Shown in pieces: positions 18,403 through 28,013 of a DNA stretch of 64,000 nucleotides. The stretch's first letter is position 1. Every line of letters begins with the position of its first letter. The stretch covers positions 62,001-126,000 of the forward strand of contig NZ_JAPWKD010000001.1 in the NCBI RefSeq assembly GCF_028283705.1, read 5' to 3'. The notes under the pieces were generated by a model. It was not told the origin of the DNA. It ran no database searches and saw nothing but the letters and a program-made list of their open reading frames with translations. Source of the DNA: Pantoea sp. Its GTDB lineage: Bacteria > Pseudomonadota > Gammaproteobacteria > Enterobacterales > Enterobacteriaceae. The position numbers and the translations under genes are program-made.

Positions 18403-21255
18403 TTGAAATATCTCGTCTCCTTCCGTACCACGCTCCGTATCTCGCGCTACCTGTTCCGCGCACTGGCGTTGCTGCTTTGGTCGCTGGGTGCGTTGCTGAC
18501 CACCTTTTACATCATCAATGTGCTGCACGAGAAAGAGAATGCGGTTCGCCAGGAGTTTGACGCCAACTACGGTCAGGCGGAATGGTATGTCCGCCACTCA
18601 GCGGATGTGATGCGTGAACTGAAGTACATCACGGAAAACCGCCTCACCAGCAGTGCCAGTGGTCTGGATGTGCTGAACGGCATGCCCACCAGCAAAGGCA
18701 CGCTGCCGCAATTCACGCCGCTGTTTTCCGACGGTGATTGCACCTCAATGAGCAGCACCTGGCGTAACTCCCTCGATTCCCTCAGTTACTACATCAATTA
18801 CTGGAAAAGTAATTTTGCTTCGGCCTATGAGCTGAATCGGGTGTTCTTTATCGGCGGGGAAAATCAGTGCCTGGCCGATTTCACCATTGGCAGTAATACG
18901 GTGGATCGGGATCGTAGCCTGAAAGCACTGCGCGAGCGTGTGCTGCACTATCGCAGCAGCAACGAAGACGAGCGTCGTAATCCGATGTACTGGATCACCG
19001 AAGGCACCCAGCCAGGGGTGGGCAGTTTCTATATGGTGATGCCAGTCTATGTGGCGAATAAACTGCAGGCGCTGCTCGGGGTGGAGCAAAATATTCGCCT
19101 CGATGAATTTATTCAGCCGGGTGGATTGCCGCTGGTGGCGACCATCACCGATGAGAATTACCGCCCTCTGCTGACCACACGTCGCGGTGGCCCGGGTTAC
19201 TCCCTTGATGATCTGCCTGACGACAAAACCTGGTTCGGCTATCTGGACGGTTACCGTCAGCTGGTGCTGAAAAAACCGTTGCCGCCGTCTGACCTCAATA
19301 TTGTCTGGTCACTTTCCACCGATGTGCTGGTTGATCAGCTGAAACTGATGCTGATTAACGCGCTGCTGCTGAATATTCTCAGCGCATTATTGCTGTTCAC
19401 TCTGGCGTGGATATTTGAGCGCCGCATGTTTCTGCCTGCGGAAGATAATGCACATCGGCTGGAAGAACATGAACAGTTCAACCGTAAAATTGTGGCCTCT
19501 GCGCCGGTGGGGATTTGTATCCTGCGCACCAGTGACGGCACCAATATTCTCAGCAATGAACTGGCGCACAATTACCTGACGTTGCTTACCCAGGAAGACC
19601 GGCAGCGCCTGAACGAAATCATTGGTGGCCAGCAGGTTAACTTTGTTGATGTGCTGACGGGCAGCAATACCAACCTGCAAATCAGCTTTGTTCATTCGCG
19701 CTATCGCAATGAAAACGTAGCGATCTGCGTGCTGGTGGATGTTTCGGCGCGCGTGCGTATGGAGCAATCGTTACAGGAGATGGCTCAGGCGGCAGAGCAG
19801 GCCAGTGCGTCGAAATCGATGTTCCTCGCCACCGTCAGCCATGAATTACGTACGCCGCTGTACGGGATCATCGGTAACCTCGATCTGTTGCAGACCAAAG
19901 CGTTACCGAAAGGGGTGGATTCGCTGGTCACGGCGATGAATAACTCCTCCAGTCTGCTGCTGAAAATTATCAGCGACATTCTCGATTTCTCGAAAATTGA
20001 GTCTGAGCAGCTGAAGATTGAACCGCGTCCTTTCTCGCCGCGCGAGGTGATTAACCATATCGTCGGCAACTACCTTTCGCTGGTGGTGCGCAAACGCCTC
20101 GTGCTGTATGTGTTTATCGAAAATGATGTACCGCTGACGCTGGATGGTGATCCGTTACGTCTGCAACAGGTCATCTCTAACCTGCTGAATAACGCCATCA
20201 AATTTACCCATACCGGGTGTATCATCCTCCATGCCTATGAGAAAGAAGGCTATCTGGCGTTTCGCGTGCGTGATACCGGCGTCGGCATTCCGGCAAAAGA
20301 GGTGACGCGGCTGTTTGACCCGTTCTTCCAGGTCGGCAGTGGCGTGCAGCGAAACTTCCAGGGAACCGGCCTCGGACTGGCGATCTGCGAAAAGCTGATC
20401 AATATGATGGACGGGGATATTGAGGTGGATTCTGAGCCGGGCATGGGCAGTCAGTTTGTGGTGCGCATCCCGATTTACGCCGGACAACAGGCTGCGCCGC
20501 CTCTGCTGGAGGGGTTGCAGGAAAAAGCGCTCTGGCTCGACCTGCGTAACGATTACCTCGCCAGCTTCCTGCTGCGCCTGCTGCAACAGCAGGGCATGCA
20601 GGTTGCCCGTTATCAGGGACAGGCCGGTAGCGACGATGTGATCATCAGCGACCATGAAGATCTGCCGTTGCAAAGCGTCAGAGCGCGTATCCGCATCAGC
20701 GGCGAACACATCGATATGCCGCAGGAGATAGCCGCAGGACAGTGGCTGCACAGCAGCGCTACGCTGCACGAATTGCCGGTGTTGCTGGGGCGTATCTATC
20801 GCATCGCGATTGATAGCGAAACCACTACGCCGCTGGCGCTGCCGGGCGCAGTGACAGAGCAGGCCAGCTATGAAGATATTATGATCCTGATCGTCGATGA
20901 CCATCCGATCAACCGTATGCTGCTATCAGAACAACTCAGTACGCTGGGTTATCAGGTGAAAACCGCTCAGGATGGTGTTGATGCGCTGAATGTCATCAGC
21001 CGTACCCACATTGATATCGTACTCAGCGACGTGAACATGCCGAATATGGATGGCTACCGTCTGACACAACGCCTGCGTCAACTGGGACATGCGTTCCCGG
21101 TGATTGGCGTGACGGCGAATGCGCTGGCCGAAGAGAAGCAGCGTTGTATGGAGTCGGGTATGGATAACTGTCTGTCCAAACCGGTGACGCTGGATGTGTT
21201 GAAAACCACGCTGGCGATCTACGCAGAGCGGGTACGGAAAACGCGGGAAGGGTAG
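18403..21255 (+). CDS. rcsC: Rcs phosphorelay hybrid sensor kinase RcsC
   Basis: 950 residues. RcsC senses envelope stress with RcsF and passes phosphate through RcsD to RcsB; it also acts as a phosphatase. Layout: TM1 at about 20-40, a periplasmic domain to about 310, TM2 at about 315-337, a HAMP-like/PAS-like linker, the kinase domain with His480 in TVSHELRTPLYG and GTGLGLAICEKL, then a receiver with Asp876 in IVLSDVNMPNMDGY. The start codon is TTG at 18403, chosen because it gives MKYLVSFRTTL as in E. coli RcsC. It converges on rcsB. Confidence 0.97.
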   Translation: MKYLVSFRTTLRISRYLFRALALLLWSLGALLTTFYIINVLHEKENAVRQEFDANYGQAEWYVRHSADVMRELKYITENRLTSSASGLDVLNGMPTSKGTLPQFTPLFSDGDCTSMSSTWRNSLDSLSYYINYWKSNFASAYELNRVFFIGGENQCLADFTIGSNTVDRDRSLKALRERVLHYRSSNEDERRNPMYWITEGTQPGVGSFYMVMPVYVANKLQALLGVEQNIRLDEFIQPGGLPLVATITDENYRPLLTTRRGGPGYSLDDLPDDKTWFGYLDGYRQLVLKKPLPPSDLNIVWSLSTDVLVDQLKLMLINALLLNILSALLLFTLAWIFERRMFLPAEDNAHRLEEHEQFNRKIVASAPVGICILRTSDGTNILSNELAHNYLTLLTQEDRQRLNEIIGGQQVNFVDVLTGSNTNLQISFVHSRYRNENVAICVLVDVSARVRMEQSLQEMAQAAEQASASKSMFLATVSHELRTPLYGIIGNLDLLQTKALPKGVDSLVTAMNNSSSLLLKIISDILDFSKIESEQLKIEPRPFSPREVINHIVGNYLSLVVRKRLVLYVFIENDVPLTLDGDPLRLQQVISNLLNNAIKFTHTGCIILHAYEKEGYLAFRVRDTGVGIPAKEVTRLFDPFFQVGSGVQRNFQGTGLGLAICEKLINMMDGDIEVDSEPGMGSQFVVRIPIYAGQQAAPPLLEGLQEKALWLDLRNDYLASFLLRLLQQQGMQVARYQGQAGSDDVIISDHEDLPLQSVRARIRISGEHIDMPQEIAAGQWLHSSATLHELPVLLGRIYRIAIDSETTTPLALPGAVTEQASYEDIMILIVDDHPINRMLLSEQLSTLGYQVKTAQDGVDALNVISRTHIDIVLSDVNMPNMDGYRLTQRLRQLGHAFPVIGVTANALAEEKQRCMESGMDNCLSKPVTLDVLKTTLAIYAERVRKTREG

Positions 21256-21268
21256 GGATTGGCAGAAC

Positions 21269-21290
21269 AGGCGGTGCGACGGCACCGCCT
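21269..21290. terminator. Hairpin between convergent rcsC and rcsB
   Basis: A 9-bp stem (AGGCGGTGC, loop GACG, GCACCGCCT) sits in the 43 bases between the two stop codons. There is no strong T-run on either strand, so it may act as a bidirectional Rho-assisted end. Confidence 0.5.
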
Positions 21291-21298
21291 GAACGGGG

Positions 21299-21949
21299 TT
21301 ACTCTTTGTCGACCTGGGTGGCGCTGACGGAAGAGAGGTAGTTCAGCAGCGCGATATCGTTATCTACGCCCAGCTTCATCATCGCCGATTTCTTCTGGCT
21401 ACTGATGGTTTTGATACTGCGGTTCAGCTTCTTGGCGATTTCAGTGACCAGGAAACCTTCGGCGAACAGACGCAGCACTTCACTCTCTTTCGGTGACAGA
21501 CGTTTGTCACCATAACCACCCGCACTGATTTTCTCCAGCAGCTTGGCCACGCTTTCCGGCGTATATTTTTTGCCTTTCTGCAATGCTGCCAGCGCTTTTG
21601 GCAGGTCAGTCGGTGCACCCTGTTTCAGCACGATCCCTTCAATATCCAGATCCAGTACGGCACTCAGGATCGCCGGGTTATTGTTCATGGTCAGAACGAT
21701 AATCGAGAGGTCCGGATAATGACGTTTGATGTATTTGATCAGGGTGATACCGTCACCATACTTCTCGCCTGGCATGGAGAGGTCAGTAATCAGGACATTG
21801 GCATCGAGTTTGGACAGGCTATTAATCAGTGCTGTTGAGTCTTCGAACTCACCTACAACGTTGACCCATTCAATCTGTTCCAGAGACTTACGGATACCAA
21901 ACAGAACAATTGGATGGTCATCGGCAATAATTACATTCAGGTTATTCAT
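21299..21949 (-). CDS. rcsB: Rcs phosphorelay response regulator RcsB
   Basis: 216 residues, the exact E. coli length. The receiver domain has acidic pocket ADDHP (residues 9-13), phospho-acceptor Asp56 in VLITDLSMPG and Lys109 in IEGIVLKQGAP. The C-terminal LuxR-type helix-turn-helix reads LSPKESEVLRLFAEGFLVTE and IAKKLNRSIKTISSQKKSAM. RcsB controls capsule, motility and stress genes, alone or with RcsA. The start at 21949 is chosen because it gives MNNLNVIIADDHP; an upstream in-frame start would overlap rcsD. It begins one base before the rcsD stop, so rcsD-rcsB is one operon. Confidence 0.98.
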   Translation of the reverse strand: MNNLNVIIADDHPIVLFGIRKSLEQIEWVNVVGEFEDSTALINSLSKLDANVLITDLSMPGEKYGDGITLIKYIKRHYPDLSIIVLTMNNNPAILSAVLDLDIEGIVLKQGAPTDLPKALAALQKGKKYTPESVAKLLEKISAGGYGDKRLSPKESEVLRLFAEGFLVTEIAKKLNRSIKTISSQKKSAMMKLGVDNDIALLNYLSSVSATQVDKE

Positions 21950-21950
21950 C

Positions 21951-24611
21951 TTATGGGTTACCTTGCTGCAGCAGTTGATTGACATAAGTGTCAATTTCAC
22001 TGGTGGTATTTTTAATGGTTGAATCGTCACATACTTTAATGTGCTGTTCTAACTCTTCACAAAGCTGTTTACCTGGCACCAGATTTAGCATGGCAAACAC
22101 GCCTTTCAGGCGATGCGCTGTCTGAGCAAGCGAGGGGTAATCCTTCTCCGCTGCTTCAGTATACAGTCTCTTGACATCAGGCGGAACTGTCTCGGTAAAC
22201 AGCTGAAAATAGCCTCCGCTTAGTAGCGGTGTGGCAGCCTCATCTTCGTTAGTCTCCTCCATTAAATCATGGGCCAGTTGCTTCTCGATCAATGCCAGCA
22301 ACGCATCGAGTAATGCATTACTGAGGTTAAAGTTAACGCGGAATTGTTGATCGTTCAGCGCGTGGTGACCCATCTCATCACCCGCCAGTAACAACGCCCA
22401 GCCGTTAAGGCGTGAAGGGTCGTCAGTTACCAGCACATCATGTTCCTGCCCTGACAAACGCTCGTCAGAAGTCAGGCACTTCGCCCCCCAGTTCTCCAGG
22501 TGGCGACAAACAATTTTATGCACATCTTCCATGGCGATATCGACCAGCACATTGACGCCTTCCAGCAGCTTCTCTTCCTGCTCGGTCTGCTGTTCCAGCG
22601 CCAGCGGTAACTGGATATTGTAGCGGGTGCCGATATCCGGTTTTGCCACAATTTCCAGAGAACCCCCCATCTGTTTACACAGCTGTTTGCACAGGAAGAA
22701 GGCCATGCCGGATGCCTGACCAAAACGATCCTGTGTGGTATCGCCGAGGAACGGGAAATCGACGTTTGCCAGCTCGTCAACCGTCAGACCGGAACCGGTA
22801 TCGACCAGCTGCAACAGGATGCGGTCTGGCTTGCTTTCACTGGCCTTAATGTCGAGGGAAATCTTGCCCCAAAGCGTGGTGGTCAGCGAGTAATGCATCA
22901 GGGTGGTCAGCACTTTGCGCAGCGCACGGCGATCGCCAAAGCGGATCTCATCATTGGCGAGGTGATTATTCACCACCAGCGCCAGGCCTTTGCGGCGCAG
23001 CAGCGGAAGGCTTTCCAGCGCAATTTCATCCAGCAGCTCCTGCAGGTTGAAACGGCTGGCATCTGGCGACCAGTCATGGGCCTCCAGACGGTTGAGCAGC
23101 ACGATGTCATCCACCAGACGCGCCAGCCCCTGGCTTTCGTCGAGCAGATCGAGCACGCTTTCATCGCTGTCGCGCTGGCTGAGCTGCACCAGCTGCGCCA
23201 CCATACTTTCCAGAGGGCGGTGCAGGGCGTGGCCGAGGTTATGCATCAACTGCTGACGCATCTGGTGATTACGATCCAGTACCTGCTGGGCTTTTTGCAG
23301 CTTTTTATTGACCAGCAACTCGCGATCCTGATCGCGCATCATAAATAGCTGCGTATGCGGCGACAGCACGCTGCGCGCGTGGCGGATCTCATACACCTCG
23401 TTATTGATGGTGGCCTGCAACACGCCCTGATGTTGATCGGACATATTGATGATTTTTTGCAGATTCAGATGCGGCAGCAAATGTTCAGCGATCTTGTTGC
23501 TCAGCAAAGTACGGTTGGTGGCGAAATCGTACACCAGCAGGCCGACCGGCAAACTGGCGACAATCTCTTCATTCAACATGCGCAGGGAATCCAGCTCCGC
23601 ACTTTGGTTCTCATTCGGGCGCAGCGACTGCTGACGCAGCAGGGTGATACCGGCTATCGACAGCAGGAACAGCAGCAGATTGACCAGTAACGGCCACAGC
23701 AGATTATGCAGGCTATCAATAATCAGGCTGGTGATGGGCACACGGTATACCAGCTGCAACGAGGTGCTTGGCAGCGATGCCGCAATCTCCAGATTCGGGT
23801 TAACCAGTGAAACATGAGTGGTTTCGCTGGTTTCATCATCGCTGTTGCTGCTGCTGGACTGCGTGGTGTCCTGACGTAGCAGGAAATTCTCCACCGGCAT
23901 GCTGCGCGGAATCAGATCGTTGACCGGTAAATCAAAAGCCACCACCGTGGCTAAATGACCCGGCTGATTAAAGGTGGTACGCAGCGTGAAGTAATGGTCA
24001 TTCTGCCAGGCAAAATGGCGCAGCGGTGAAAAGCTCTCGCGTTCATCCAGCGCATTAGCCTGCTGCAACATCTCGGCACGGCGGCTATCCACCAGCGAAT
24101 TGATCGCGCTTTCTTTATAGCGTGTCGCCATATCTTTCAGTGGCAGGGTTGAGATCATGATCAGGCTGTTATCCTGACCATTGAGGAAATACATCGACCA
24201 GGTGGGATTTTCCGCCCCCCACAGGGTATCGAGGTAGCTGGACATGCGCATGGTCATATCCAGCGTGCTGCTGTCGTGGGAACCAAAAATCAGCGCTTCG
24301 GTTTTGCGACGGGTTTTTTCCAGGTAATACACATCCGGACGCAGACGGGTTTCCTGCAGGCTGCTGTTCGGTGTGGAACCGGCAGCGCTGGTGGCGAGAT
24401 TTTCATAAATCTGCCAGGTGGCGAAGCGGTACGCATCGATGCGTTTCTGCATGGCGCGCGCCAGATCGGTCATCGCATAGCGCTTATCGGTGATCCAGGC
24501 ATTAACGCTGTTGTGCACCATCGCGCCCAGCGCGAGGAACAGCACCAGATTGAACACCACAAAAAAGCGGGTCACATTGCCGGATGTCAGAGGAAATTTG
24601 TAAGGCAACAT
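21951..24611 (-). CDS. rcsD: Rcs phosphotransfer protein RcsD
   Basis: 886 residues. It carries phosphate from RcsC to RcsB. It has an N-terminal TM segment (residues 14-35), a periplasmic region to about 305, a second TM at about 307-330, a kinase-like domain that lacks the catalytic His motif (LMHNLGHALHRPLESM in place of SHELRTP), an ABL domain, and a C-terminal HPt with His833 in QTAHRLKGVFAML. These features match E. coli RcsD (890 residues). The periplasmic part is the most divergent, with a Ser/Asn-rich insert near 250. Confidence 0.96.
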   Translation of the reverse strand: MLPYKFPLTSGNVTRFFVVFNLVLFLALGAMVHNSVNAWITDKRYAMTDLARAMQKRIDAYRFATWQIYENLATSAAGSTPNSSLQETRLRPDVYYLEKTRRKTEALIFGSHDSSTLDMTMRMSSYLDTLWGAENPTWSMYFLNGQDNSLIMISTLPLKDMATRYKESAINSLVDSRRAEMLQQANALDERESFSPLRHFAWQNDHYFTLRTTFNQPGHLATVVAFDLPVNDLIPRSMPVENFLLRQDTTQSSSSNSDDETSETTHVSLVNPNLEIAASLPSTSLQLVYRVPITSLIIDSLHNLLWPLLVNLLLFLLSIAGITLLRQQSLRPNENQSAELDSLRMLNEEIVASLPVGLLVYDFATNRTLLSNKIAEHLLPHLNLQKIINMSDQHQGVLQATINNEVYEIRHARSVLSPHTQLFMMRDQDRELLVNKKLQKAQQVLDRNHQMRQQLMHNLGHALHRPLESMVAQLVQLSQRDSDESVLDLLDESQGLARLVDDIVLLNRLEAHDWSPDASRFNLQELLDEIALESLPLLRRKGLALVVNNHLANDEIRFGDRRALRKVLTTLMHYSLTTTLWGKISLDIKASESKPDRILLQLVDTGSGLTVDELANVDFPFLGDTTQDRFGQASGMAFFLCKQLCKQMGGSLEIVAKPDIGTRYNIQLPLALEQQTEQEEKLLEGVNVLVDIAMEDVHKIVCRHLENWGAKCLTSDERLSGQEHDVLVTDDPSRLNGWALLLAGDEMGHHALNDQQFRVNFNLSNALLDALLALIEKQLAHDLMEETNEDEAATPLLSGGYFQLFTETVPPDVKRLYTEAAEKDYPSLAQTAHRLKGVFAMLNLVPGKQLCEELEQHIKVCDDSTIKNTTSEIDTYVNQLLQQGNP

Positions 24612-24631
24612 AGCGTCTCAGGCACCTGAAA

Positions 24632-25786
24632 TTATCGCGCAACCAGTCGGGCACTGGCAGCTACAGCCAGCAGCAGCAGGGCGATAAGCAGAAATGCGCC
24701 GCTCAGGCTGATCCACTGGGATATTAATCCGATCAAAGCCGGACCTGAAAGAATACCTGCATAGCCTAAGGTTGTCATGGCGGAAATCGCCAGATTTGAC
24801 GGCATATCGTGTTGATTTCCGGCAGCATTGAACAATATCGGCACCGTATTGGCCAAGCCGAACCCCACCAGCAGAAAAGCCAGCAGCGCCAAACCAGGCC
24901 AGGGGATGATGACAGCCAGCGTCATACCCGCCGCTGCCGCCAGAGCGCCGCCCAGCATCACCGGATAACGCCCGCAGCGCTGGATGATTTTATCTCCGGT
25001 AAACCGTCCGAGGGTCATGGCAACAGAAAACACCGCATAGCCCAGTCCGGCCCATGTGGCGGGCATCTCCGGGCTTTGTAGCAGCAGCAGGGCACCCCAG
25101 TCGAGTACCGCGCCTTCGGCGAGAAACAGGATAAAGCACAGCAGGCCGAGAAAGGCCACCCAGCCGCGTGGAATCACCAGCCATGGCTGATCAGGCTGGT
25201 GTAAACGGGTGGTCATCATCCCCGGCTGGCTGCGTAGCAGCAGCAATACCATTACCACCATCACCACGCCCACTGCGGCGAGAGGCGATAATCCGGCGCT
25301 CATCAGCAGGCTGACTGTCGCGGCACCGATAATCCCGCCCAGACTAAAGAAAGCATGAAAGCCGGACATCATCGGACGACGCGCCGCCTTTTCTACTTCT
25401 ACTGCCTGATAGTTCATGGCGACATCGAGCGTGCCAAGTCCGGCACCAAACAACATCAGCGCCACTGCCATCACTCCGGTCTGGCTGGCTGTCGCCAGCA
25501 GCGGCAGCATCATCAGCACCAACGCAGTGGAGCAGAGCATGACTCGTAGGCAACCATAGCGCGCCACCAGTTTTCCGGTAACCGGCATTGCGGCCAGCGA
25601 ACCAATGCCAAGACACAGCAGCAATGCACCGAGCATGCTGCCGGTTAAATGCAGACGATCGCGGGCAAACGGTACCAGAGGAGCCCAGGCGGACATGCCG
25701 AGACCATTGATTAAAAACACGGTACGTGTTGACCAGTGCAGAAGGCGAGCGTCTCGCGGATGTTGTGCGGCGTCCAGTGCTGTCAT
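24632..25786 (-). CDS. MFS transporter, YbjJ-like
   Basis: 384 residues with about twelve hydrophobic segments and a major-facilitator fold. It has the family PVTGKLVARYG loop (the second-to-third segment motif) and a second-half counterpart GRFTGDKIIQRCGRYPVM. It resembles inner-membrane protein YbjJ and fucose-permease-like MFS proteins, with no known substrate. It sits between rcsD and micF, a position where E. coli has no gene. It is 20 bases upstream of rcsD on the same strand, so it could run into rcsD transcription. Start at 25786 gives MTALDAAQHPRDARL; no strong ribosome site was identified. Confidence 0.8.
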   Translation of the reverse strand: MTALDAAQHPRDARLLHWSTRTVFLINGLGMSAWAPLVPFARDRLHLTGSMLGALLLCLGIGSLAAMPVTGKLVARYGCLRVMLCSTALVLMMLPLLATASQTGVMAVALMLFGAGLGTLDVAMNYQAVEVEKAARRPMMSGFHAFFSLGGIIGAATVSLLMSAGLSPLAAVGVVMVVMVLLLLRSQPGMMTTRLHQPDQPWLVIPRGWVAFLGLLCFILFLAEGAVLDWGALLLLQSPEMPATWAGLGYAVFSVAMTLGRFTGDKIIQRCGRYPVMLGGALAAAAGMTLAVIIPWPGLALLAFLLVGFGLANTVPILFNAAGNQHDMPSNLAISAMTTLGYAGILSGPALIGLISQWISLSGAFLLIALLLLAVAASARLVAR

Positions 25787-26448
25787 GAAGTTATTATCTT
25801 TCTCGTCAAAAGGGCGATTTTAGCATCAACCCGCTGCAACGGCAGGTTAAGGGTTCGTCCCATGCCATGAATTAACCGGAAAAAGGGCATTTTACCGACT
25901 TTTCAGCCACTGCAATTTTTTTCCAGAACTTTCCTGGCGGCGGGACCGTGCGGGTGTGTGACTTAACTCAAATCATGATGAGTTGATTCAATAGGTTAGC
26001 TGAAAAACACTTTCCCGGCTGCGGAATAATTTGTGATGTTGATCACGAGATAAATAGAAAACTTCAGCTTTTCCGGAAGATTAATTGAGCGATTTATCAG
26101 ACGAGGAATAACCAATAAGGTTATCTCACCGCCGTACCGGTTTGGAGAATCGCTATTTTCCCCCGATTGAATAAGTCATGTTTAAATTGAACTGGTCACA
26201 ATGACGTAATGAATGCAGAGCTTAACTTGCTGAATAAAGGCAAAGAAGCGATATGTGAGGGTGAATATTACGGGCCGCAAATAATTACGATGATCTTTGT
26301 TACTGCGGGAAATTAACATGGCTGGTTTTTGACTTGTTATTGAACAAAACGTGCGGAAATAAACAAATAATGTTATTGGGGGGCTGTCTTAATTAAAGGT
26401 GGTCAAGTAAGTTTACGGAAGATGACAAAAAGGCGATAAATGGCAGGC
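25787..26448. other. Long non-coding stretch between the MFS gene and micF
   Basis: About 660 AT-rich bases with no reading frame that has a ribosome site. It holds a CRP-like site (TGTGATGTTGATCACG at 26032-26047, matching TGTGA-N6-TCACA in nine of ten fixed positions) and an inverted repeat (AACTCA, 8 bases, TGAGTT at 25965-25984). These could regulate the MFS gene. I see no terminator other than that of micF. Confidence 0.55.
26032..26047. promoter_or_regulatory. CRP-like binding site
   Basis: TGTGATGTTGATCACG matches the CRP consensus TGTGA-N6-TCACA except for the last base. It lies 246 bases upstream of the MFS start and 400 bases downstream of the micF 3' end. Confidence 0.5.
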
Positions 26449-26541
26449 AAAAAAATGCCGGACAAACATGTCCGGCGGGAATTTAGGGTAAACATCTCAT
26501 TCGGGGTGAATGAAGGTAATAATGAAATAAATGATGATAGC
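26449..26541 (-). ncRNA. micF: MicF small regulatory RNA
   Basis: Read on the minus strand from 26541 the RNA begins GCUAUCAUCAUUUAUU, matching the E. coli MicF seed that pairs with the ompF ribosome site. About 80 bases on comes a terminator stem GCCGGACA with its complement and a run of seven U (plus-strand A at 26449-26455). The -10 box TACAAT (plus strand ATTGTA at 26549-26554) sits seven bases before the start, the E. coli spacing. It lies upstream of and divergent from ompC, as in E. coli. MicF needs Hfq and represses OmpF; no ompF lies in this window. Confidence 0.92.
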
Positions 26542-26695
26542 GGGAGTAATTGTATTCTCTGATGGCTGAAAAGTTTTATCATTCAGTGCTGAAAGGGTTT
26601 TCAATGTAACTGGTTGATATTAAGTAACTAAAAATCGGTTTATCAATATGTGCTATATTTTTTACCGATGCGTGCTGCTTATTAGTTCCCCAGAA

Positions 26696-26760
26696 TTTAC
26701 ATTTGGAAATATTTATTTCATACAATGAAACACTTTCGGAAATTTAGTATCATTTTCGTG
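26696..26760 (+). promoter_or_regulatory. OmpR-binding region of the ompC promoter
   Basis: TTTACATTTGGAAATATTTA followed by TACAATGAAACACTTTCGG and a TTTAGTATCATTTTCGTG block closely follows the E. coli ompC C1-C3 OmpR sites. The promoter -10 region and a leader ending GCAGTGGCATAAATAAAGGC lie downstream. Confidence 0.85.
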
Positions 26761-26863
26761 ATAGATTATTGCTCTCTATAAAATAACAATGGCTTGCCGG
26801 CTGAATTTTTAATCGTTCAGTTAGCAGTGGCATAAATAAAGGCACATTAAAGAGGGTAATAAA

Positions 26864-27970
26864 ATGAAACTTCGTGTTCTCTCCCTGATGATTCCTGCGC
26901 TTCTTGTTGCAGGTGCTGCAAACGCAGCGGAAATTTACAATAAAGATGGCAACAAATTAGATCTGTACGGCAAAGTCGACGGTCTGCACTATTTTTCTGA
27001 CAACTCTGGCAGTGATGGTGACCAGTCTTATCTGCGCTTTGGCTTCAAAGGTGAGACGCAGGTAACCGATCAACTGTCCGGTTACGGCCAGTGGGAATAC
27101 CAGGCGGCTCTGAATACCACAGAGAACCAGGGTACAGCTAACAGCTTCACGCGTGTGGGCTTTGCTGGTCTGAAATTCGGTGATGCCGGGTCTTTCGACT
27201 ATGGTCGTAACTACGGCGTGTTGTATGACATCGGTTCATGGACCGACGTACTGCCTGAGTTCGGTGGTGATACCTACGGCGCTGACCAGTTCATGTTCCA
27301 GCGCAGCAACGGTCTGGCGACTTACCGCAACACCAACTTCTTCGGTCTGGTGGATGACTGGAACTTTGCCGTGCAGTACCAGGGCAAAAATGACAACCCG
27401 ACTGAGTCCGCATCTGGCCGTGATGTGCTGGGTGAGAACGGTGATGGCTTTGGTCTGAGCACCACCTATGACCTGGGTTCTGGTTTTGGTATCGGTGCGG
27501 CGATGATGTCGTCTGATCGTACCAACTCGCAGAACGGTGGCTACGACGGTATCCTGGGTCGCGGTAACAAAGCCGAGGCTTATACCGGTGGTCTGAAATA
27601 TGATGCCAACAACATCTACCTGGCCGCGATGTATACCCGTTCCATCAACGCAACACGCTTCGGTTCCAGCGACAGCTCTGCGTTTGGTTATGCGGATAGT
27701 GCGGATAACTGGGAAATGGTTGCACAGTACCAGTTCGACTTCGGTCTGCGTCCGTCTCTGGCCTTCATCTCTTCACGCGGTGATGTTCAGAACTACGGCA
27801 CTCAGAACCTGAAAAAATACATCGATGTAGGCGCGACCTACTACTTCAACAAAAACATGTCCACCTATGTTGATTACCAGATCAACCTGCTGGACGACAA
27901 CAACTTCACCCAGGCCGCCGGTATCAACACCGACGACGTTGTTGCTCTGGGTCTGGTTTACCAGTTCTAA
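26864..27970 (+). CDS. ompC: Outer-membrane porin OmpC
   Basis: 368 residues, a 16-strand general porin. A 21-residue signal peptide ends ANA, then [20 protein letters not shown] begins the first strands. The constriction loop L3 carries [13 protein letters not shown]. The last residue is Phe (LGLVYQF), the outer-membrane assembly signal. Its place next to micF and the OmpR region identify it as the ompC orthologue, not ompF. AGAGGG lies nine bases before the start. OmpR and MicC-type sRNA control is likely. Surface loops are where it differs most from E. coli. Confidence 0.95.
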   Translation: MKLRVLSLMIPALLVAGAANAAEIYNKDGNKLDLYGKVDGLHYFSDNSGSDGDQSYLRFGFKGETQVTDQLSGYGQWEYQAALNTTENQGTANSFTRVGFAGLKFGDAGSFDYGRNYGVLYDIGSWTDVLPEFGGDTYGADQFMFQRSNGLATYRNTNFFGLVDDWNFAVQYQGKNDNPTESASGRDVLGENGDGFGLSTTYDLGSGFGIGAAMMSSDRTNSQNGGYDGILGRGNKAEAYTGGLKYDANNIYLAAMYTRSINATRFGSSDSSAFGYADSADNWEMVAQYQFDFGLRPSLAFISSRGDVQNYGTQNLKKYIDVGATYYFNKNMSTYVDYQINLLDDNNFTQAAGINTDDVVALGLVYQF

Positions 27971-27979
27971 GAAGTTTGT

Positions 27980-28013
27980 CGGAGCGTGGCCTGCCGGTCA
28001 CGCTCCGGTTTTT
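27980..28013 (+). terminator. Rho-independent terminator of ompC
   Basis: A 9-bp stem (CGGAGCGTG, 27980-27988, complement at 27999-28007) is followed by TTTTT. The right arm and tail lie inside the last codons of the convergent tetR-type gene. Confidence 0.85.

Noticed and set aside
20155..20904. A 249-codon antisense frame in rcsC
   Set aside because: It lies wholly inside the confident rcsC gene and shows no domain.
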